Below, one piece after another: positions 7,781 through 15,300 of a stretch of 27,624 bases of DNA. Every line of letters begins with the position of its first letter. Position 1 is the first letter of the stretch. The stretch comes from a bacterium (lineage in GTDB: Bacteria > Patescibacteriota > Minisyncoccia > Phycocordibacterales > VMEP01), in assembly GCA_030699625.1 (NCBI GenBank), contig JAUYLU010000013.1, forward strand, positions 1 to 27,624, written 5' to 3'. The notes under the pieces were generated by a model that was not told where the DNA came from, did not search any database, and worked only from the letters and a program-made list of their open reading frames with translations. Position numbers and translations under genes: made by a program.

Positions 7781-8593
7781 TCATTTATAGCAAATATGAA
7801 TGAATGGACCTCCACTATTAATAGTGAGGTTCGCATCGGCAAAACCGGCCGGGCAATTGCACCACCCCGTAAATGGGTTGACAACCCGGCCATTTAGACC
7901 AGTGCAGTAACCATCCACGTCTGCATACATCCCCCCGAACCCGTAAGAACCGCCACGGATGGTGCCGTACACGTGCACATCGTCCGCCACCACATAGTTC
8001 AGCCGGTTGGTGCCGCGCGGCTGCAGGTAGTAGCCGTTATTGTAGCGGTCGTAGAAGACATCGGCCTGGGTCCAGCCGTAATTGTAGGAATTGTCGTTCA
8101 CCGTGTAGTTGAGGCGGCTCGTGCCGTTCGGGTCGAGGTAGTAGCCGGTGTTCTGGGCGTCGTACTGCAGGCCGTACTGGTAGGAGTTGCCGCTGTCGTC
8201 GACGTACCAGCGCCAGTTGTTGTCGGCGGCGTTGAAGAAGCCGGAGTAGAAGGGGTGCATCATAAGCGTGCCTTCGTTGGTGCCCGCCGCGTCCTTGAAG
8301 TTGAGGCCCGACCAGCCGTTCTTGCTCCCGCGGATTGTCGCCGCGCCGTAGGTGGATTCCGCGCCGCCGGAGAGGGCGGCGGTGGTACCGGTCATGCCGA
8401 GGGAGCCGACGGTGAGGCCGCCCGACTTGGTCTGGGCGGTGGCGCCGACGTTCACGGGCGCCGAGGCGTTCCCGCCCGGGGCCGTCGCCGTCGGCCCCGT
8501 CCAGGCGAAGACTTGCGAGACGCCGATGGAGAGGATGAGGGCGATGACGAGGGTTTTCAGGGACTGGAGGAGCTCTTTTGAAATGAATGGCAT
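7781..8593 (-). CDS. Secreted fibre-like protein, shorter paralogue
   Basis: 270 aa. An N-terminal hydrophobic helix (about 13-30) ends in QVFA followed by WTGPTATAPGGN, a likely signal peptide and a conserved mature N-terminus. The body holds tail-fibre or pilus-tip-like repeats: NTGYYLDPNGTSR, NNGYYLQPRGTNR and GTIRGGSYGFGGMY. The C-terminus has paired cysteines in NPFTGWCNCPAGF and ends HICYK. It is a paralogue of the gene at 9177-10127, with a stretch of nearly identical DNA. Start ATG 8593 is only 4 bp after the stop of the upstream membrane protein, so it is cotranscribed. Related repeats occur in phage fibres and in PilV-type adhesins; a surface adhesive role is inferred. Confidence 0.72.
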   Translation of the reverse strand: MPFISKELLQSLKTLVIALILSIGVSQVFAWTGPTATAPGGNASAPVNVGATAQTKSGGLTVGSLGMTGTTAALSGGAESTYGAATIRGSKNGWSGLNFKDAAGTNEGTLMMHPFYSGFFNAADNNWRWYVDDSGNSYQYGLQYDAQNTGYYLDPNGTSRLNYTVNDNSYNYGWTQADVFYDRYNNGYYLQPRGTNRLNYVVADDVHVYGTIRGGSYGFGGMYADVDGYCTGLNGRVVNPFTGWCNCPAGFADANLTINSGGPFIHICYK

Positions 8594-8597
8594 GGGG

Positions 8598-9152
8598 CTA
8601 ATTCGTTTTCATCGGAGGCGGGGGCGGCACAACGACCTCCGGAGGAGGCATGGCGATAAAAATGGAGACGGCGGTGACGCGCGTCGCCCTTGAGATCTCT
8701 TCCGCAGTGATTACCGACACCGATTGGCCTGCCATCAAATCGGATGCCTGGAGCGCCCGCCGCACGAAGGGTTCCGGGGGCATCGGGGGTACTGTTGACC
8801 CCGTCTTCGAGGTCTTGGTGAAATTCCTCAGCTCCTCGTTCAAGAGCTCCTGGCTCTTCGGCTCCAGTTTTTCGATGATCGTCGAAGCGGTGATGACGAC
8901 GGCAATGGTATTTTGCTTCCTCTCGAACGGGTTCAAGGGCCATGTTTTGACATACACCGTGTCGCCTTCGACGCGGTCGATGGTTCCCGAAACGCTCTTG
9001 GAATTTGCCAGAGCGGGCACGGACTGATATTCCGGGAAACGCTTTTTCAGGGACTCCGAGGCCTGCCAATAGCCTACCTGCCACCCGATGACGGCGGCGA
9101 CGGCTATGAAGATGAGCGGCAATGCCTTCGTTATTTTAGATGGTTGTTCCAT
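8598..9152 (-). CDS. Membrane-anchored protein of unknown function
   Basis: 184 aa, not recognised. One hydrophobic segment at about residues 10-30 (ALPLIFIAVAAVIGWQVGYW) would anchor it with most of the chain outside. The middle resembles a small beta-rich domain (SVSGTIDRVEGDTVYVKTW), followed by a helical stretch and a C-terminal Pro-rich tail with runs of P (PPPEVVVPPPPPMK). It lies between the two paralogous fibre-like genes, 24 bp after the first and 4 bp before the second, so it is likely part of the same surface assembly. No Shine-Dalgarno precedes the ATG at 9152. Confidence 0.6.
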   Translation of the reverse strand: MEQPSKITKALPLIFIAVAAVIGWQVGYWQASESLKKRFPEYQSVPALANSKSVSGTIDRVEGDTVYVKTWPLNPFERKQNTIAVVITASTIIEKLEPKSQELLNEELRNFTKTSKTGSTVPPMPPEPFVRRALQASDLMAGQSVSVITAEEISRATRVTAVSIFIAMPPPEVVVPPPPPMKTN

Positions 9153-9176
9153 GGATGTAAGATGTAAATTATTTAA

Positions 9177-10127
9177 TCACTTATAGCAAATATATAGACC
9201 CGGGTTAATGCTTACAAATTCAAAAGTAGAAAAACCACCTGGACAGCTGCACCCGCCTGTAAATGGGTTGACTCTAAAACAGCCACTATCACCAAAAGCA
9301 TACATCCCCCCGAACCCGTAAGAACCGCCGCGGACGGTGCCGTAGACATTGATGTTGTCGGCATCCACGTAACCGACGCGGCTCGTGCCGTTCGGGTCGA
9401 CATAGTAGCCGTTGTTGTTCGCATCGTAGAAAATGGGGCTTTGAAGCCAGCCATAGGAGTAGAGGTTGTCGTAGACGCCGTAGTTCATCCTGCTCGTGCC
9501 GTTCGGATCGAGGTAGTAGCCGGTGTTCTGGGCGTCGTACTGGAGGCCGTACTGGTAGGAGTTGCCGCTGTCGTCGACGTACCAGCGCCAGTTGTTGTCG
9601 GCGGCGTTGTAGAAGCCCGAGTAGGACGGGTGCATCATGAGGGTGCCGAAGTTGGTGCCCGCCGCGTCCTTGAAGTTGAGGCCCGACCAGCCGTTTTTCG
9701 AACCCTTGACAGTGGCCGCGCCGTAGGTGGATTCCGAACCGCCGGAGAGGGCAACGGTGGTGCCTAATATGCCGATAGTGCCATTGCCGTCGATTGTGAA
9801 CCGGTCGCCGACGCCGTTTTGATGAATAGCGAATTTCCCGTCATTGTTTTGCGAAAACCACCACCCGGAAATCCCTCCGGTATTATCGGTATCGTAAACA
9901 CCGATGCGCATCGCGGGGTCGCCGCCGTTTCCCGTACCCGCTACCCGCAGCCAGCCGGACTTCGTTTGATATGTCGATCCTGTATTAATCGGCGGGGCCG
10001 TGTTCCCGCCCGGGGCCGCGGCCGTCGGTCCCGTCCAAGCGTAGACGTAGGAGACGCCGATGGAGAGGATGAGGGCGATGACGAGGGTTTTCAGGGATTG
10101 GAACAGTTCCCGCTTGAATGCATCCAT
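9177..10127 (-). CDS. Secreted fibre-like protein, longer paralogue
   Basis: 316 aa from the ATG at 10127; the longer frame to 10169 has no better start. A hydrophobic helix (about 14-31) ends in YVYA before WTGPTAAAPGGN, a likely signal peptidase site. The body holds SGWLRVAGTGNGG, a central NGWSGLNFKDAAGTN segment, and the repeats NTGYYLDPNGTSR and NNGYYVDPNGTSR. The C-terminal cysteine pair is CSCPGGF and the end is YICYK. Compared with the 270-aa paralogue it has about 45 extra residues after the signal region (IGVYDTDNTGGISGWWFSQN and on). First gene of the surface operon, 19 bp after map, with an extended -10 just before the ATG. Confidence 0.75.
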   Translation of the reverse strand: MDAFKRELFQSLKTLVIALILSIGVSYVYAWTGPTAAAPGGNTAPPINTGSTYQTKSGWLRVAGTGNGGDPAMRIGVYDTDNTGGISGWWFSQNNDGKFAIHQNGVGDRFTIDGNGTIGILGTTVALSGGSESTYGAATVKGSKNGWSGLNFKDAAGTNFGTLMMHPSYSGFYNAADNNWRWYVDDSGNSYQYGLQYDAQNTGYYLDPNGTSRMNYGVYDNLYSYGWLQSPIFYDANNNGYYVDPNGTSRVGYVDADNINVYGTVRGGSYGFGGMYAFGDSGCFRVNPFTGGCSCPGGFSTFEFVSINPGLYICYK

Positions 10128-10133
10128 GCGGCA

Positions 10134-10142
10134 AGTATAGCA
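10134..10142 (-). promoter_or_regulatory. Extended -10 promoter of the surface-protein operon
   Basis: Minus strand TGCTATACT, ending 6 bp before the ATG at 10127. A start at the normal distance would give a leaderless message. It overlaps the end of map, so the operon may be driven both by read-through and by this promoter. Confidence 0.5.
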
Positions 10143-10146
10143 AGCT

Positions 10147-10908
10147 TTACGCAGTGAGTATTTCCACACCTTCCCTCGTGATGGCGATGGTATGTTCGAA
10201 ATGGGCCGCCCGCGTGCCGTCGACGGTCTTCCAGGTATAGCCGTCTTTGTCGAGGTAGACGTCCTCTTTGCCCTCGGTGAGCATCGGCTCGATGGCGAGC
10301 ACCATGCCGGGTTTGAGCTTCGGACCGTTCCCCTTCATCTTGTAGTTCGGAATGTACGGCTCCTCATGCACTTCGTAGCCGACGCCGTGGCCGCCAAGCA
10401 GGGTGACGATGCCGAAGCCGAGCGGCTTCACGTATGCCTCGATGGCCTTCCCGATATCGCCGACGAACCCGCCCGGCCATGCCGCCTTGATGCCGACGGA
10501 AAGCGCCTCCTTGGTCGTCTCCATAAGCTTTTTGCCGGGGGTGTCGGCGGCGCCCACGGAAACGGTGAGGGCCGCGTCGGTGATGAGCCCGTCATGGCGG
10601 ATGCCGAGGTCGAGCGAAACCAAGTCGCCTTCTTTCAGCTTCCGCATATCGGGAATGCCGTGCACCACTTCGTTGTTGATGGAAACGCAGAGCGACGCGG
10701 GATACGGGTACGGCGCGCCCCACGGCTGGTAGCGGAGGAATGCCGGCTCGTCGTCCATCTCGCGGATGAGCTTTTCGGCACGTTGATCGAGTTCGAGCGT
10801 GGTCACTCCCGGTTTTGCGGCCTTCCCCACTTCGGCGAGCACGCGGGCAAGCCGCTTCCCCCCCTCGCGGAGGACGGAGATTTCCTCCTTTGTCTTTATG
10901 GTGATCAT
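10147..10908 (-). CDS. map: Methionine aminopeptidase, type I
   Basis: 253 aa, normal length. Removes the initiator methionine from nascent proteins. All five metal ligands are present: D100 (SLDLG), D111 (TDAALT), H174 (GGHGVG), E207 (AIEPM) and E239 (FEHT), with H83 in VVHGIP. The start ATG overlaps the adk stop by 4 bp (ATGA), so translation is coupled. The adk-map order after secY is the usual spc-operon end; infA, rpmJ, rpsM and the rest do not follow here. Confidence 0.97.
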   Translation of the reverse strand: MITIKTKEEISVLREGGKRLARVLAEVGKAAKPGVTTLELDQRAEKLIREMDDEPAFLRYQPWGAPYPYPASLCVSINNEVVHGIPDMRKLKEGDLVSLDLGIRHDGLITDAALTVSVGAADTPGKKLMETTKEALSVGIKAAWPGGFVGDIGKAIEAYVKPLGFGIVTLLGGHGVGYEVHEEPYIPNYKMKGNGPKLKPGMVLAIEPMLTEGKEDVYLDKDGYTWKTVDGTRAAHFEHTIAITREGVEILTA

Positions 10909-11525
10909 GAAAACACGCGCTCGACGATGGCCTTGTGCACTTCTTCTATGGAGCGGCTGCCGTCGATCTCGACGAAGCGGTAGACGGGGTCGTTCTTCAT
11001 GTACTCGATGGCGAAGGTGACGCTCGTGTCGAACCAGTCGAGCCGCTTTTTGACGCTCTCGTCGTTCTTGTCGTCCAGACGGCCGCGCTCATGGAGGCGC
11101 TTCTCGGAGAACGCGCGCGGCACGTCCAAATAAATGACCGTGGGAACGCGGTCGTAGAAGCGCATGGCGGTGGTGAGCACGCGCGCTTCGTCGTGGTAGC
11201 GCGGCGTGCCGTCGATGATGAGGTGCTCGTCGCCCGTCATGCGCATAATCATGTCTTTCGTCCACAGATAGACGGCGAGGAACGATGGCTGGAGCACGCT
11301 TCTCTCGTACATTGCTTTCGAGCGCGACTGCGAGAACCCGGGCTCGGCGATGAACTTCCTGAAAAGCGCGCCGGTCTCGAGATAATAGATGGCGCGCGCC
11401 GGGTCGTTCTTTTTCAAATATTCCTCAAGCAGGCGCGCTTGCGTTCCTTTGCCGGAACCGGAGCGGCCGATGAAGATAAGGGTCTGCGGAGCGTTTATGG
11501 TTTTTAGTTTTGAGTCTTCGGGCAT
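10905..11525 (-). CDS. adk: Adenylate kinase-family nucleoside monophosphate kinase
   Basis: 206 aa. P-loop GRSGSGKGT at residues 20-28, ETGALFR for the NMP-binding site, LIIDGTPRY in place of the usual DGFPR, and RLHERGRLDD followed by KRLDWFDT for a short LID. The LID has no cysteines, so it is not a zinc-type LID. Position between secY and map supports adk over cmk or tmk. Divergent NMP site (GTPRY) makes exact substrate preference slightly uncertain. The ATG at 11525 has no Shine-Dalgarno; TACAAT lies 7 bp upstream. Confidence 0.88.
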   Translation of the reverse strand: MPEDSKLKTINAPQTLIFIGRSGSGKGTQARLLEEYLKKNDPARAIYYLETGALFRKFIAEPGFSQSRSKAMYERSVLQPSFLAVYLWTKDMIMRMTGDEHLIIDGTPRYHDEARVLTTAMRFYDRVPTVIYLDVPRAFSEKRLHERGRLDDKNDESVKKRLDWFDTSVTFAIEYMKNDPVYRFVEIDGSRSIEEVHKAIVERVFS

Positions 11526-11532
11526 CGGTTAT

Positions 11533-11538
11533 ATTGTA
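11533..11538 (-). promoter_or_regulatory. -10 box before adk
   Basis: Minus strand TACAAT ends 7 bp before the adk ATG. It could allow adk-map to be transcribed separately from secY, with a very short or absent leader. The 69-bp gap above it is an A/T-rich spacer of repeated AACTGAAAACT words. Confidence 0.35.
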
Positions 11539-11594
11539 CCTTTTTCCTACTGCCCTAAAAACTACCGACTACAAACTGAAAACTGAAAACTACC

Positions 11595-12869
11595 CTAGTA
11601 GTATTCGCGCATCGAGATCTGCGCCTCGATCTTTTTCACGAGGTCGAGCACCACCGAGACCACGATGAGGAGCGCGGTGCCGCCGATGGCGAGTGCGGCG
11701 ATGCCGGTGAGCCCTTGCATGAGGAGCGGGAGGACGGCGATGGAACCGAGAAAGAGGGCGCCGAAGAGGGTGATGCGGTTCAGCACGCGGGCGATGTACT
11801 CCGCCGTGGAGTGGCCGGGGCGCACGCCGGGAATGAAGGCGCCGTTCTTCTGGAGATTCTCGGCGATGGAGTTCGGATCGAAGGTGACCGCGGTGTAGAA
11901 ATAGGTGAAAAGGAAGACGAAGGCGAAGTAGACGGCGCCGTAGACCCATCCGTTCGAGACCACCGAGACCATGAAGGACCCTATCTTCTGGAGGATTGGG
12001 TTCGCCATGCCCGAGAGGAAGGTGCCGATGAGCTGGGGAAAGAGAAGGATGGAGAGGGCGAAGATGATGGGGATGACGCCCGCCTGGTTGAGACGGAGCG
12101 GGAGGTACGTGGAGGTGCCGCCGTACATCTTCATGCCGCGCACCCGTTTCGCGTAGGTGACGGGGAGCGGCCGCTCGGACTCGGTGATGAAGACGACCCC
12201 CGCCACGATGACAGCCGCGGCGGCGAGGAAGGCGAGGTAGAGCGGAAGCTGGGAAACGTCGAAGGCGAAGAGAAGCTGGCCGACCTGCGAGGGGATGGAA
12301 GCGACGATGCCCGCGAAGATGATGAGCGAGACGCCGTTCCCGATGCCGAACTCGGAGATGAGCTCGCCGAGCCACATGAGGAAGAGCGAACCGCCGGTGA
12401 TGACGGCGAGGTTCACCGCCCGGTCGAACATGGAAAGCGGATCGATGACGCCCTGCCGCTCGAGGAGGATGAGGAGCGAAAGCCCCTGAAGGATGGCGAG
12501 CGGCACCGAGAGGAGCCGCGAATACTGGGTGAACTTGCGCCTGCCGAGCTCTCCCTCCTCGTGGTAGAGCTGTTTCAGCGACGGCACCATGATGGTGAGG
12601 AGCTGCATGATGATGGAGGCGGTGATGTAGGGGCCGACGCCGAGCATGACGAGCGAGAGGTTCGAGAGGCCGCCGCCGCTAAAGATATTGAGGAGCCCGA
12701 AGAACTGGTTGTTCGAAAAGAACTGCTCGAGACGGAGCGCGTCGATGCCCGGAATGGGCACCGCGGCGAGCACCCGGAAGAGGACAAGGATGCCGAGCAC
12801 GAAAAGGACGCGCTTCCGAAGCGTCGGGTCGGTCGCGATGAACTTGAGCTTTGCTAAAAATCCTTCCAT
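11595..12869 (-). CDS. secY: Preprotein translocase subunit SecY
   Basis: 424 aa from ATG 12869; the in-frame extension to 12929 reads back into rplO and is rejected. Ten hydrophobic segments can be traced, starting with RVLFVLGILVLFRVLAAVPIPG, and the plug region NIFSGGGLSNLSLVMLGVGPYITASI follows. The conserved cytoplasmic loops TESERPLPVTYAKR and PEFIPGVRPG-like GAFIPGVRPGHSTAEYI are present. SecY forms the membrane protein-conducting channel with SecE/SecG. It starts 4 bp after the rplO stop, the normal spc-operon arrangement. Confidence 0.97.
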   Translation of the reverse strand: MEGFLAKLKFIATDPTLRKRVLFVLGILVLFRVLAAVPIPGIDALRLEQFFSNNQFFGLLNIFSGGGLSNLSLVMLGVGPYITASIIMQLLTIMVPSLKQLYHEEGELGRRKFTQYSRLLSVPLAILQGLSLLILLERQGVIDPLSMFDRAVNLAVITGGSLFLMWLGELISEFGIGNGVSLIIFAGIVASIPSQVGQLLFAFDVSQLPLYLAFLAAAAVIVAGVVFITESERPLPVTYAKRVRGMKMYGGTSTYLPLRLNQAGVIPIIFALSILLFPQLIGTFLSGMANPILQKIGSFMVSVVSNGWVYGAVYFAFVFLFTYFYTAVTFDPNSIAENLQKNGAFIPGVRPGHSTAEYIARVLNRITLFGALFLGSIAVLPLLMQGLTGIAALAIGGTALLIVVSVVLDLVKKIEAQISMREYY

Positions 12870-12873
12870 GAAA

Positions 12874-13314
12874 TTAGGAGACGGTGCCTCCCGCTTTTTC
12901 CACTTCCGCCCTGGCACCCGCCGACACAAGACATCCCTCTATCGCGAGCTTCTTGTCGATGGCGCCGCCGAGGAGCTTCACCTTCGGCATGCGGCCGCGC
13001 ACTTTGCGCACGAGCCCCTTCTCGAAGAGCGCCGACGGCGAGACGGTCTCGCCCGCGCCAAACGCCGCGGCAACCACCGGAAGCGGGATCGCCACGGGCG
13101 CGGCGCCGACCGAGGTATAGCGGAAACCACGCTTGTTGATGGTAACGCCGCGGAGGCGGGGCAATTTCTTGATGACATCGCGGAGCGCCGGACGGATTTT
13201 ATGCCCCGCGCGCGCTTTCTGGCCTTTGGTGCCGCGACCCGAGGTCTTGCCGCGCTTCCCACCCCGGCCGACGGTCATCTTTTTCCTGTTTGGATGTGCC
13301 CGTTTGATGTTCAT
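12874..13314 (-). CDS. rplO: 50S ribosomal protein L15 (uL15)
   Basis: 146 aa, normal length. Basic Gly-rich N-terminus (HPNRKKMTVGRGGKRGKTSGRGTKGQKARAG begins at about residue 6) and C-terminal KVKLLGGAIDKKL typical of uL15. It starts 1 bp after rpsE ends, so there is no room for rpmD, which normally sits here. Followed after 4 bp by secY. Confidence 0.96.
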   Translation of the reverse strand: MNIKRAHPNRKKMTVGRGGKRGKTSGRGTKGQKARAGHKIRPALRDVIKKLPRLRGVTINKRGFRYTSVGAAPVAIPLPVVAAAFGAGETVSPSALFEKGLVRKVRGRMPKVKLLGGAIDKKLAIEGCLVSAGARAEVEKAGGTVS

Positions 13315-13315
13315 G

Positions 13316-14014
13316 TTATTTGGAATGCGCCCTCGGGCCGCCCACTTCGGAAAGCGCCTTCAAGGCCGCCCGCGCGTTATTGAGCTTGTTCTTGCTGCCG
13401 GAGAATATCTTCGCCGAAACGTCGCGCACGCCTCCGAGCGCAAGCACGTTCCTCACCGAGCTTCCGGCGATGAGGCCGCGCCCATGGTTCGGCTTGATGA
13501 ACACCTTCGCCGAAGAGAACTTTGCGGAAACGTCGTGCGGGATGGAGAAATCCTTGGTAAGGCGGAGTGTAAGCATGTGTTTCTTCGCGTCCTTCATGGC
13601 CTTCTCGATGGCAAGCGAGGTGTCCGAAGCCTTCCCGATGCCGACGCCGACCGACCCCTTGCGGTCGCCCGCAACGAGCGCGACCGAGAAGCTGAAACGC
13701 CGTCCGCCCGCAACCACGCGCGTCACGCGCCTGATATCGATGATCTTCTGGTCGAATTCTGGCTTTGCGCGCTCGTAGAGGCGCCGTCCGCCCATGCGGG
13801 GCGGCCGCTTCCCGCCACGCCGCCGCGCGTCCCTGAAGTCGGGCTTCGGCGCCTCTTTCGGCTCTTCCTTCGGCTCTTCCTTCGGCTCCTCCTTGGCTTC
13901 GGCGGGAGCCGCAGGCGCCGCCGCGTCGCCGAGCACCTCGGGAGCCTTCTCAACGGCCGCGAGCTCCGCTTCCGCGAGCACTTCTTCTTTTTTAAGTTCT
14001 TCTTTTTCGTCCAT
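13316..14014 (-). CDS. rpsE: 30S ribosomal protein S5 (uS5) with acidic N-terminal extension
   Basis: 232 aa against about 165 in most bacteria. The first 65 or so residues are a low-complexity E/A/P/K tail with a short tandem repeat (KEEPKEEPKEEPKEAPKP). The S5 core begins near FDQKIIDIRRVTRVVAGGRRF and continues through GDRKGSVGVGIGKA and HDVSAKFSSAKVFIKP to GVRDVSAKIFGS-like GVRDVSAKIFSGSKNKLN. S5 helps decoding accuracy and mRNA unwinding in the 30S subunit. The start at 14014 has no Shine-Dalgarno; it is 5 bp after rplR. Confidence 0.96.
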   Translation of the reverse strand: MDEKEELKKEEVLAEAELAAVEKAPEVLGDAAAPAAPAEAKEEPKEEPKEEPKEAPKPDFRDARRRGGKRPPRMGGRRLYERAKPEFDQKIIDIRRVTRVVAGGRRFSFSVALVAGDRKGSVGVGIGKASDTSLAIEKAMKDAKKHMLTLRLTKDFSIPHDVSAKFSSAKVFIKPNHGRGLIAGSSVRNVLALGGVRDVSAKIFSGSKNKLNNARAALKALSEVGGPRAHSK

Positions 14015-14019
14015 GGTAT

Positions 14020-14367
14020 TTAAAACTGAAGCCCGCCTTCGCGCGCGCCCTCAGCGAACGCCCGCACCCGCCCCGCATAGGCGAAGCCGCCGCGGTCGAA
14101 AACCGCTTTGGTGATCTTCTTCGCAAGCGCCGCCTTCCCGAGAAGCTTCCCCGCTTCTTTGGCCCGGAGGACCTTCGTTTTCGCCTTCACGTTCGCGTCG
14201 GACGCCGCGGCGAGCGTCTTCCCTTTCTCGTCATCGATGAGCTGTCCGTAGAGATAGCGGTTCGAGCGGAACACGGAAAGGCGCGGCATCTTTTCGGTGC
14301 CCTTTACTTTGGCGCGGATGCGGGCGCGCCGCCTCGTTCTGTTGTCGCTTACGATGGTTCGTTTCAT
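14020..14367 (-). CDS. rplR: 50S ribosomal protein L18 (uL18)
   Basis: 115 aa from ATG 14367; a longer frame to 14550 only reads back through rplF and is rejected. The core RLSVFRSNRYLYGQLIDDEKGKTLAAAS and the C-terminal FDRGGFAYAGRVRAFAEGAREGGLQF are diagnostic. It binds 5S rRNA. Four bp after the rplF stop and 5 bp before rpsE. Confidence 0.97.
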   Translation of the reverse strand: MKRTIVSDNRTRRRARIRAKVKGTEKMPRLSVFRSNRYLYGQLIDDEKGKTLAAASDANVKAKTKVLRAKEAGKLLGKAALAKKITKAVFDRGGFAYAGRVRAFAEGAREGGLQF

Positions 14368-14371
14368 GGTT

Positions 14372-14905
14372 TTATGCGGACTTCTTGCCCTGCTTTCGCT
14401 TAATGACCTCGCCTTCGTACCTGAATCCTTTCCCCTTGTAGGGCTCGGGCTTCTTTTTCGCCCTGACCGCCGCGGCGAACGACCCCACGAGCTCCTTGTC
14501 GATGCCTGAAATGGTGATGACGTTCTTTTCTGCCTTGACGGAGAGCCCATCGGGGATACGCATCTTTACCGGATGCGAGAACCCGAGCGCGAGCACGAGG
14601 TCTTTCCCCGCCACTTCCGATTTGAAGCCGACGCCTTCGAGGAGAAGCTTCTTCTGGTACGGCGCGTGCACTCCTTTCATCATGTTCTTCAGGTGCGCCG
14701 CGTAGGCGCCCCAGAGCGCTTTCGTCGCTTGGTCGCGGCGCGCCGGCGTGAGGGCGATCTCCTGCCCCGAAATCTCGATGGCGATGTCATCCTTGAACTC
14801 GCGCGAGATTTCCCCGAGCGGCCCTTTGACCGATACGGCGACACCGTTCTTTTTCACTTCGGTCTTTTCGGGAATATGCAGTTTTTGTTTTCCGAGACGC
14901 GACAT
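14372..14905 (-). CDS. rplF: 50S ribosomal protein L6 (uL6)
   Basis: 177 aa, normal length. Starts MSRLGKQKLHIPEK, with two repeated L6 domains and the C-terminal KKPEPYKGKGFRYEGEVIKRKQGKK, the conserved rRNA-binding tail. It follows rpsH by 5 bp. No Shine-Dalgarno. Confidence 0.97.
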   Translation of the reverse strand: MSRLGKQKLHIPEKTEVKKNGVAVSVKGPLGEISREFKDDIAIEISGQEIALTPARRDQATKALWGAYAAHLKNMMKGVHAPYQKKLLLEGVGFKSEVAGKDLVLALGFSHPVKMRIPDGLSVKAEKNVITISGIDKELVGSFAAAVRAKKKPEPYKGKGFRYEGEVIKRKQGKKSA

Positions 14906-14910
14906 GATGG

Positions 14911-15300
14911 TTACCAGATCTTAAAGAGCGCCTCGCCGCCGACCATTTCCCTGCGCGCTTCCTTGTCGGTAAGAATGCCTTTCGGCGTCGAAAGCACGAG
15001 CGCGCCGTATCCTTCCTTCACTTTGCGGATTTCCTTGACGCCGAGGTACACACGCTTCGACGGCTTCGAGACGCGCTCAACACCCTTTATTTTCGGTTTC
15101 CCACCCTCGTAGAGGAGGCCGACCTCGAGCGACGCGCCCACTTTCTTCGGTCGCTTCGCCACCGAACGAACGAAGCCGGTCTTAAGGAGCGCTTCGCCGA
15201 TGGCGTTCTTCAGATTCGAGTACGGAAGCGAAATGGATTCGCGCCGCACGTCGCTCCCGCTTTTGAGCCTCACCAAAAAGTCTGCAATGGGATCGGTCAT
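14911..15300 (-). CDS. rpsH: 30S ribosomal protein S8 (uS8)
   Basis: 129 aa. N-terminal MTDPIADFLVRLKSG and C-terminal GALVLSTPKGILTDKEARREMVGGEALFKIW; the usual STPKG(I/L) and GGE motifs are present. It binds 16S helix 21 and in E. coli represses the spc operon; here the region upstream is occupied by a structured repeat that ends directly at the ATG (TAACGGG before ATG), so any regulation could involve that structure. Confidence 0.96.
   Translation of the reverse strand: MTDPIADFLVRLKSGSDVRRESISLPYSNLKNAIGEALLKTGFVRSVAKRPKKVGASLEVGLLYEGGKPKIKGVERVSKPSKRVYLGVKEIRKVKEGYGALVLSTPKGILTDKEARREMVGGEALFKIW

Noticed and set aside
10905-10908. Possible TGA recoding
   Set aside because: TGA ends adk in the usual overlap with map and ends the HExxH gene at its terminator; no in-frame TGA occurs within conserved genes.
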